From an uncultured Lachnospiraceae bacterium (GTDB taxonomy: Bacteria; Bacillota; Clostridia; Lachnospirales; Lachnospiraceae): a stretch of 17,453 nucleotides of DNA. The stretch covers positions 1-17,453 of the forward strand of contig CAJUES010000067.1 of assembly GCA_910585765.1 (NCBI GenBank), read 5' to 3'. The notes under the pieces were generated by a model. The model searched no databases. It had not been told where the DNA came from and saw only the letters and a list, made by a program, of their open reading frames with translations. Positions 12,145-17,453 of this stretch are shown piece by piece; position 1 is the first letter of the stretch; each line of letters starts with the position of its first letter. The position numbers and the translations under genes are program-made.

Positions 12145-13567
12145 ACAGAAACAATATCGTGAACGGTCGGACTGGTATATCTTATTTCTGGCAGGAATCT
12201 ACAATCTGGTATTCGTAGATATCTCGCTTGACGGGATGCCGCTGAGGACACTGATCCTGCTGCTGGCAGATTTCCTCTGCATCACAGTGTACATATACAA
12301 GAGGGAGATAGCGCTGCCGCGCTGGGGAAAGTGCAGTGCCTTTGAAAAAACGATGGCGGTTTTGCTTGTCACGGCGGCGGCTGCGGTGGCGTTTCTTGCG
12401 GTTTCTGAATCGGATCATTTCTGGGCGGGCGTGGACATCATCGCATTGCTGCTGGCGTATCCGTGTATTTGCGGCAGGAAGAGATTCCCTCAGGATCTAT
12501 TTGGCGTATACAGCGCATGCAGCAGTGTGATCTGCATCCTGCTCATAGCCTGTCACCTGTCCGGCGGAGTCGGCGAGCCGCTCGTGGCGCTGCTGCTCAA
12601 GGACGATGCGGCTGTATCGTGGCTGGTGCTTGGCATCACGATGAACTTCATAGCGTATTGCTACCAGGAGAACGGGCAGTTGTGGTACGGGTGTCATATC
12701 CTGCTGAATGCATTTCTGCTGGCGGTTCAGAAGAATGTGTCCGGGCTGGCAGTCGCGGCACTGGTGCCGCTGATGATACCGATATTCTGCAGGCCGTCAA
12801 AGGCGGTTGTGGGACGGGCGGCACAGGCAGAACTGATGTATGCATTTCTGGTCTGCAACATGTCACTGATCACGGGGTACACACCGCTTGCGGGGAAGAT
12901 TCCTTCATATGATCTGGAGATCAGCGTGTACATGGAACTGCTCATGGCGGTCATGGGTGTCTGGTTTTTTGAGCACTGGGACAGACATACACGGGATGTG
13001 GAGCAGGATGCCACGGTGCCGGAGATGAGAGCCTGGTGCCAAAAAGCGGTCGCAGCCTGTCTGGTCGGCGGTGCGGGGATCCTCGCGGCAGCAGAACTTT
13101 TTGTGACTGAGGAGGCTTCGGCGTGGAATCGGGTGGCGCAGATCATTGTGAATGATATCGGCGGGACTTCCGGGTGGCAGTCAGGTCTGTTTGGGCAGAT
13201 GGGACAGCGCTTCGGAATCTGGGGTGTCGTGGCGGCATGTGCATTTTTTTATACAGGTATCATGTGGATCGGCAGGACAAAGCGGTGGCGTGTGCGGGCG
13301 CATAAGCTGTACCGGCTGATCGCGGCGGTCTGTCTGCTGCAGGCGGCTCTGCTGCCGCAGACGATGGTGTCCCTGCCGGTATACACCGTATTTTTCATAC
13401 TGTTCATGCAGACACAGGATCAGATACAGAGGACGGATGCCGGGTGCCAAACGCACGAAAACGGCGGAACAAGATGCATCGGGATCCAGATCGATATAGT
13501 GGAGACAGACCAGGAGAAAGGGGAAAATACAGATGAAGCTGATTATTCAGATCCCATGCTACAATGA
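12125..13567 (+). CDS. Polytopic membrane protein, possible surface-glycan polymerase/ligase
   Basis: 480 residues with about ten hydrophobic segments from residue ~17 to ~430, then a hydrophilic tail of about 50 residues. ATG 12125 lies inside the 3' end of the SH3b gene (20-nt overlap), with AGGGA just upstream. The tail (TQDQIQRTDAGC... to the stop) ends inside the GT2 gene, whose ATG is 35 nt before this stop. I recognise no diagnostic motif. The number of helices and a position beside GT2 and GT-C-like genes fit a Wzy/O-antigen-ligase-type protein or another envelope-glycan membrane protein, but this is context only. Its tight overlap with both neighbours suggests the three proteins act together. 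Confidence 0.8.
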   Translation: MKRTGYEQKQYRERSDWYILFLAGIYNLVFVDISLDGMPLRTLILLLADFLCITVYIYKREIALPRWGKCSAFEKTMAVLLVTAAAAVAFLAVSESDHFWAGVDIIALLLAYPCICGRKRFPQDLFGVYSACSSVICILLIACHLSGGVGEPLVALLLKDDAAVSWLVLGITMNFIAYCYQENGQLWYGCHILLNAFLLAVQKNVSGLAVAALVPLMIPIFCRPSKAVVGRAAQAELMYAFLVCNMSLITGYTPLAGKIPSYDLEISVYMELLMAVMGVWFFEHWDRHTRDVEQDATVPEMRAWCQKAVAACLVGGAGILAAAELFVTEEASAWNRVAQIIVNDIGGTSGWQSGLFGQMGQRFGIWGVVAACAFFYTGIMWIGRTKRWRVRAHKLYRLIAAVCLLQAALLPQTMVSLPVYTVFFILFMQTQDQIQRTDAGCQTHENGGTRCIGIQIDIVETDQEKGENTDEADYSDPMLQ

Positions 13568-14573
13568 GGCGGAAACGTTGGAGATCGCACTGAATGATCT
13601 GCCCAAAAAGCTGGATGGGATAGACCAGATCGAGTATCTGATCATCAATGACGGCAGCCGGGACAACACTGTCGGGGTGGCGAGAAACTGGGGCGTCCAT
13701 CATGTGGTAAATTTCACGCAGAACAAAGGGCTGGCAAAAGGTTTCATGGCAGGGCTGGACGAATGCCTGCGCCAGGGGGCAGATATCATCGTCAACACGG
13801 ACGCGGACAATCAGTACTGTGCGGAGGATATACAGAAGCTGATACAGCCGATACTCGACGGCAGGGCCGACTATGTGATAGGGGCAAGACCGATCGACGA
13901 GACAGAGCATTTTTCCCTGCTCAAGAAGAAGCTGCAGCATCTGGGCAGCTGGGCAGTGCGAAAGGCGTCAAACACAAATATCCCCGATGCGCCCAGCGGG
14001 TTCCGCGCGCTGAGCCGTGAGGCGGCGATGCGCATCAATGTGGTCAACGATTATACATATACACTCGAGACGATCGTGCAGGCAGGGCGTGAAAAGCTCG
14101 CCATAACAAGCGTCCCGATCCGCACGAACTCGGAACTGCGCCCGTCAAGGCTGTTCAAGAGCATCTGGGGCTATGTGAAGAAGTCCATGGTGACGATCCT
14201 GCGGGCATATATGATGTACAAGCCTTTGAAATTTTTCACTTTTTTGATGATGCCGCCTGTGGCAGTCGGGCTTGCATTTATCATCCGTTATTTTGTCTAT
14301 GTGGCGCTCGGCACTGCAAACGGGCATGTGCAGTCCCTGATTCTGGCGTGTACCTTGCTGATCATGGGCTTTGAGACTTTTACGATCGGTCTCGTCTCCG
14401 ATGTGATTGCCGCGAACAGGCGGCTTTTGCAGGACACACAGTACCACACGCGCAGGGCGGAGTACGACGCGATATACGCACAGCTCAAGCTCGAGCAGGA
14501 ACCAGTGCGCACATACCATGTCGTGAGCGAGAAACCGCAGTATGAACAGGAATATGAAAGTTCTGCTATCTAG
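13533..14573 (+). CDS. GT2 glycosyltransferase, polyprenyl-phosphate (GtrB/DPM1-like)
   Basis: 346 residues. ATG 13533 follows AAAGGGG by 9 nt. The N-terminal ~230 residues form a GT-A domain: IPCYNEAETLE (7-17), IINDGSRDNT (37-46), the metal-binding NTDADNQY (D90, D92) and the acceptor-region PSGFRALSRE (154-163). Two membrane helices follow (about 234-256 and 266-290) and then a cytoplasmic tail. This architecture is that of enzymes that move a sugar from a nucleotide donor onto polyprenyl phosphate at the inner face of the membrane. The product could feed the GT-C-like protein at 9724-11508. It overlaps the preceding membrane-protein gene by 35 nt. Family is secure; the sugar transferred and the exact acceptor are unknown. 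Confidence 0.9.
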   Translation: MKLIIQIPCYNEAETLEIALNDLPKKLDGIDQIEYLIINDGSRDNTVGVARNWGVHHVVNFTQNKGLAKGFMAGLDECLRQGADIIVNTDADNQYCAEDIQKLIQPILDGRADYVIGARPIDETEHFSLLKKKLQHLGSWAVRKASNTNIPDAPSGFRALSREAAMRINVVNDYTYTLETIVQAGREKLAITSVPIRTNSELRPSRLFKSIWGYVKKSMVTILRAYMMYKPLKFFTFLMMPPVAVGLAFIIRYFVYVALGTANGHVQSLILACTLLIMGFETFTIGLVSDVIAANRRLLQDTQYHTRRAEYDAIYAQLKLEQEPVRTYHVVSEKPQYEQEYESSAI

Positions 14574-14588
14574 CCGGAAGGCTTGATA
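14567..14588 (+). terminator. Weak hairpin after the GT2 gene
   Basis: TATCTAGCC, loop GGAA, GGCTTGATA: a 9-bp stem with one T-T mismatch that overlaps the GT2 stop codon. There is no T-run after it, so it is a poor intrinsic terminator and may only stabilise the 3' end. Confidence 0.3.
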
Positions 14589-14639
14589 TAGATTGAAAAA
14601 GTACCTTGACAATTGCATACTTTACATTAGGAAAAAATG

Positions 14640-14668
14640 TTGTAATGTACACGCCGAAAGGCTATAAT
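14640..14668 (+). promoter_or_regulatory. Strong sigma-A promoter of the AAA/nuclease gene
   Basis: TTGTAA (14640-14645, 4 of 6), a 17-bp spacer and a perfect TATAAT (14663-14668). Transcription would start near 14675 and the leader contains a small hairpin before the ribosome site. A perfect TTGACA at 14606-14611 lies further upstream without a good -10 at normal spacing. The gene therefore has its own promoter rather than depending on the glycan operon. Confidence 0.7.
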
Positions 14669-14677
14669 GAAATCAGG

Positions 14678-14693
14678 GAGATCAGACGATCTC
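14678..14693 (+). repeat. Leader hairpin GAGATC-AGAC-GATCTC
   Basis: A perfect 6-bp inverted repeat (14678-14683 and 14688-14693) with a four-base loop, between the predicted transcription start and the AAGGAGG site at 14701-14707. It may shape the leader RNA; no specific role is known. Confidence 0.4.
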
Positions 14694-14713
14694 AAAAGGC
14701 AAGGAGGTCAGCG

Positions 14714-16420
14714 ATGCTAGGAAGACCAGCTCTCGGATATCAGAACTACGAGGAAGTCATCACGGAGAACATCTTTTATATCGACAAGACGGATTTCATC
14801 AGGGAATGGTGGGAGTGCGGCGATAAGGTCACGCTGATCACCAGACCGCGCAGATTCGGCAAGACGCTCAACATGAGCACGGTCGAGTGCTTCTTCTCCA
14901 ACCAATATGCGGGTCGGGGAGACCTGTTTGAGGGGAAGGCGATCTGGAACGATGAGAAATACAGGAAGCTGCAGGGGACGTTTCCGGTGATATTCCTGAG
15001 TTTTGCAAATATCAAGGCGACAACTTATGAGAAAATGGAATACAAAATGACTGAGGTGATCGCCAGACTGTATGAGCAGCACAGGTATCTGCTGGAAGGA
15101 AATCTGCTGAGCGAGAACGAAAAAAGATACTATCAACAGATCTGCCCCAGAATGAGCGACGAAGTTGCATCTGGGGCGGTCAATGCCATGTCGGATTTTC
15201 TGCACCGCTATTACAAAAAGGATGTCATCATCCTGCTGGATGAGTATGATACACCGATGCAGGAGGCATGGCTGGCGGGATATTGGGATGCGGCAGCCGC
15301 GTTTTTCAGAGGACTGTTCAATGCTACGTTCAAGACAAACAGTCATATATTTCGGGGAATCATAACAGGGATCACACGGATCTCCAGGGAGAGCATCTTT
15401 TCAGATCTGAACAACCTTGAAGTCGTGACGACGACCTCCGACAAATATGCATCGTGTTTTGGTTTTTCGGAGACGGAGGTCTTTGCGGCACTCGACGATA
15501 TGGGGCTTGGAGATGAGAAACAGGATGTGAAGAAGTGGTACGACGGTTTTATCTTCGGGACGCGCAGGGACATCTACAATCCGTGGTCGGTGCTGTCATT
15601 TGTGGGAAACAACGGGAAATACGATGCGTACTGGTCAAACACAAGCGGAAACGGTCTGGTCAATGCACTGATACAGAAAGGCGACACCAGCATCAAGAGG
15701 ACGATGGAGGATCTTCTGAGAGGAGAAAGCTTTGAGACGAGGATCGATGAGCAGATCGTGTTCAGCCAGCTCCGTGACGACGCGCAGGCAGTCTGGAGCC
15801 TGCTGGTGGCAACCGGCTATCTGAAAGTGCTGGGACTGCGGATCCCGGATGTGGAAGGCTGTGACGAGGAGAAGGAAGTCTGGTACACCCTTGCAGTCAC
15901 GAATTATGAAGTCCGCAGAATGTTCCGAAAAATGGTGCGGGGCTGGTTCGGCGCAAGTGCTGGGACTGCATACAACGATTTCATCAAAGCACTGCTCCTG
16001 GATGACAGGAAATTTATGAACCGCTACATGAACAAAGTGGCGCTCGCGACATTCAGCCATTTTGACACAGGGAACAAACCGTCGGAGTACGCAGAGCCGG
16101 AACGCTTTTATCATGGGTTTGTGCTGGGTCTTATGGTGGAGCTGTCAGGCAGATACGCCATGACCTCGAACCGCGAGAGCGGATTCGGGCGCTACGACGT
16201 GATGCTCGAACCCTTAAACGAAAAAGATGATGCGATCATCATGGAATTCAAGGTACACGATCCCGAAGAGGAAAAGACGCTGGAAGAGACGGTGCGGAAT
16301 GCACTGGAACAGATCGAAGAAAAGCGCTACAGCGCCGCACTGGAGGCAAAAGGAATCGCACCTGGACGGATCCGCAAATACGGGTTTGCGTTTCGGGGGA
16401 AGGAATGCCGGATCGGGTAG
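14714..16420 (+). CDS. AAA-ATPase-like / PD-(D/E)XK nuclease-like protein
   Basis: 568 residues. ATG 14714 follows AAGGAGG (14701-14707) by 6 nt; the frame is open to 14606 but that TTG is part of a TTGACA box. The N-terminus shows the family's opening (LGYQNYEEVI...FYIDKTDFI), Walker A RPRRFGKT (44-51) and Walker B VIILLDEYD (171-179), as in the 'AAA-ATPase-like' family (PF09820). The C-terminus is a PD-(D/E)XK nuclease-like domain (PF08011 type): GRYDVML (D495) then IIMEFK (E511, K513), so the catalytic triad looks intact. Such two-domain proteins are frequent and often multicopy in gut Clostridia and Bacteroidetes; their role is unknown, with mobile-element or defence functions suggested. 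It sits between two glycosyltransferase regions and abuts the AT-rich segment. Confidence 0.92.
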   Translation: MLGRPALGYQNYEEVITENIFYIDKTDFIREWWECGDKVTLITRPRRFGKTLNMSTVECFFSNQYAGRGDLFEGKAIWNDEKYRKLQGTFPVIFLSFANIKATTYEKMEYKMTEVIARLYEQHRYLLEGNLLSENEKRYYQQICPRMSDEVASGAVNAMSDFLHRYYKKDVIILLDEYDTPMQEAWLAGYWDAAAAFFRGLFNATFKTNSHIFRGIITGITRISRESIFSDLNNLEVVTTTSDKYASCFGFSETEVFAALDDMGLGDEKQDVKKWYDGFIFGTRRDIYNPWSVLSFVGNNGKYDAYWSNTSGNGLVNALIQKGDTSIKRTMEDLLRGESFETRIDEQIVFSQLRDDAQAVWSLLVATGYLKVLGLRIPDVEGCDEEKEVWYTLAVTNYEVRRMFRKMVRGWFGASAGTAYNDFIKALLLDDRKFMNRYMNKVALATFSHFDTGNKPSEYAEPERFYHGFVLGLMVELSGRYAMTSNRESGFGRYDVMLEPLNEKDDAIIMEFKVHDPEEEKTLEETVRNALEQIEEKRYSAALEAKGIAPGRIRKYGFAFRGKECRIG

Positions 16421-16517
16421 GAAATATAAGTTAAGAAAGAATATTGGGAAAACTCCTGATGTAAAGTATGCAATTGTCGATGGACAAGAAGATGCTTTAG
16501 GTTGGGAGTTTTTTTGA
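16419..16517 (+). pseudogene. Tail of a broken ORF upstream of the GT4 gene
   Basis: From 16419 a frame different from that of the nuclease gene runs about 32 codons to TGA at 16515-16517 (...KYAIVDGQEDALGWEFF). It has no start of its own after the nuclease stop. The TGA overlaps the ATG of the GT4 gene (TGATG), the usual sign of translational coupling in an operon. Base use is already AT-rich like the GT4 gene. I infer the 3' remnant of a gene whose front was lost when the neighbouring DNA was joined. The parent family is not recognised; a chance open frame is possible. Confidence 0.35.
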
Positions 16518-17453
16518 TGGGGAAGACGAAAGAAATGAAGAGAATAGTGTTAATTGGTCCAGTATATCCATTCAAAACAGGGTTATCATATTATGTGTCA
16601 TTACTATACAATCAACTGAAAAAGAATAATATGGTTAAAATGATATCTTATACAATGCAGTATCCTAGTTTTTTGTACAAGAGATCTCAAAAAGACTACG
16701 AAGATGATGAACTCAAAATAGACGAAGCAGAATATCGTTTGCATACGATAAATCCAATTAATTGGATCAAGACGGCAAGATATATAAATAAGTACAAGCC
16801 AGATATAGTGATTTTTCAGTGGTTACACCCGTATTTTGCACCTTGTTATTGGTCATTAGAAAAAATAATACGGAAAGAAACAAAGATATTATTCATTTGT
16901 CACAATGTATTTCCGCATGAGAGGTTTCCGCTGGATAGGTGGTTGACTAGAATAACACTTAAACCTGCAAATTATTATATAACGCATTCAAATAGTGATG
17001 CTGATGATTTAAAAAGCATTATACGAGAACCGGAATTAAGAGTAACTGTGCATCCTGCGTATAATTTTTTTAAACAGAAGAATATGTCAAAAGAATTGGC
17101 AAGAAGTATATTAAATTTAAAAATAGAGGAAAAGGTAATTTTGTTTTTTGGTTTAGTAAGGGAGTATAAAGGACTGAAACATCTGCTAAACGCTATGAGC
17201 TTATTAAAAGATAAAATCAAAGTAAAGCTCATAATAGCTGGCGATTTTGCTGGTGATCGAACAGCATATGATACCATAATCAATAAAAATGAGATAAATG
17301 AAAATGTTGATATATATGATGGACATATTCCAATTGGGGAAGTAGAAAAATTTTTTGTTGCAAGTGATATGGTCGTCCTTCCATATGAGAGTGCTACCCA
17401 GAGTGGTGTGATACAGGTAGCATATAGTTTTGATAAACCAGTATTAGCAACTA
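16517..17453 (+). CDS. GT4-family glycosyltransferase, 3' truncated by window
   Basis: 312 complete codons are open to the window edge. ATG 16517 follows GGGAG (16504-16508) by 8 nt and overlaps an upstream TGA. The N-terminal Rossmann domain begins KRIVLIGPVYPFKTGLSYY; the second domain shows VILFFGLVREYKGLKHLL, the turn used by GT4 (group 1) enzymes to hold the nucleotide sugar, and VVLPYESATQSGVIQVAY, the family's E-x(7)-type donor-binding region. These enzymes add sugars to surface or capsular polysaccharide in the cytoplasm. The gene is about one-third G+C and uses ATA, TTA, AAA and AGA heavily, unlike every gene upstream, which points to horizontal acquisition, as is usual for polysaccharide loci. 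Only the last part of domain two is missing. Confidence 0.88.
   Translation, partial: MGKTKEMKRIVLIGPVYPFKTGLSYYVSLLYNQLKKNNMVKMISYTMQYPSFLYKRSQKDYEDDELKIDEAEYRLHTINPINWIKTARYINKYKPDIVIFQWLHPYFAPCYWSLEKIIRKETKILFICHNVFPHERFPLDRWLTRITLKPANYYITHSNSDADDLKSIIREPELRVTVHPAYNFFKQKNMSKELARSILNLKIEEKVILFFGLVREYKGLKHLLNAMSLLKDKIKVKLIIAGDFAGDRTAYDTIINKNEINENVDIYDGHIPIGEVEKFFVASDMVVLPYESATQSGVIQVAYSFDKPVLAT

Noticed and set aside
14606..14713. Extended N-terminus for the AAA/nuclease protein
   Set aside because: The upstream TTG is part of a TTGACA box, the stretch contains the TATAAT promoter, and the family N-terminus begins at the ATG with AAGGAGG.

Overview
The window looks like chromosomal DNA from a spore-forming, probably motile Firmicute of the Lachnospiraceae/Clostridia type. 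Three things point there: the 3' end of the sporulation protease gene spoIVB, strong AGGAGG-type ribosome binding sites with frequent TTG/GTG starts, and a near-consensus flagellar sigma-28 promoter. Most of the window is G+C-moderate and very rich in GATC. The last ~1 kb is abruptly AT-rich and looks acquired.

Layout. (1) 1-530: the C-terminal half of SpoIVB, with the catalytic-serine motif. (2) 572-1552, minus strand: an uncharacterised protein with two FliD-cap-like modules, driven by a sigma-28-type promoter and ended by a strong hairpin shared with the convergent spoIVB end. (3) 1737-8141: a compact operon potA-potB-potC-potD-lepA (polyamine uptake plus elongation factor 4). PotA carries a duplicated C-terminal TOBE-like module, and PotD is much longer than usual and ends in a membrane anchor. 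The operon's terminator lies inside the 3' end of the convergent regulator gene. (4) 8144-8959: two divergent Cro/CI-type HTH genes around an intergenic region that carries back-to-back promoters and a cluster of TACAGAA/TTCTGTA operator-like half-sites. (5) 9057-14573: a surface and glycan region. It holds a secreted Ser-rich-linker protein, a large GT-C-like membrane protein, then three overlapping genes: a membrane-anchored SH3b protein, a polytopic membrane protein and a GtrB/DPM1-like GT2 glycosyltransferase. (6) 14714-16420: an AAA-ATPase/PD-(D/E)XK nuclease-like gene with its own strong promoter. (7) 16421-17453: an AT-rich segment with the tail of a broken ORF, coupled by TGATG to a GT4 glycosyltransferase that runs off the window.

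How the genes may work together. The pot genes form a complete importer (ATPase, two permeases, anchored binding protein). In the glycan region, the GT2 enzyme is the kind that charges a polyprenyl phosphate with a sugar, and the GT-C protein is the kind that uses such a donor on the outer face. The SH3b protein and the polytopic protein are translationally coupled to the GT2 enzyme and may belong to the same machinery. The sugar, acceptor and regulation cannot be read from the sequence. The least described parts are the sigma-28-driven FliD-like orphan, the SH3b/membrane/GT2/GT-C set, and the HTH pair with its operator array. No tRNA, rRNA, CRISPR array or recognisable insertion sequence was seen.
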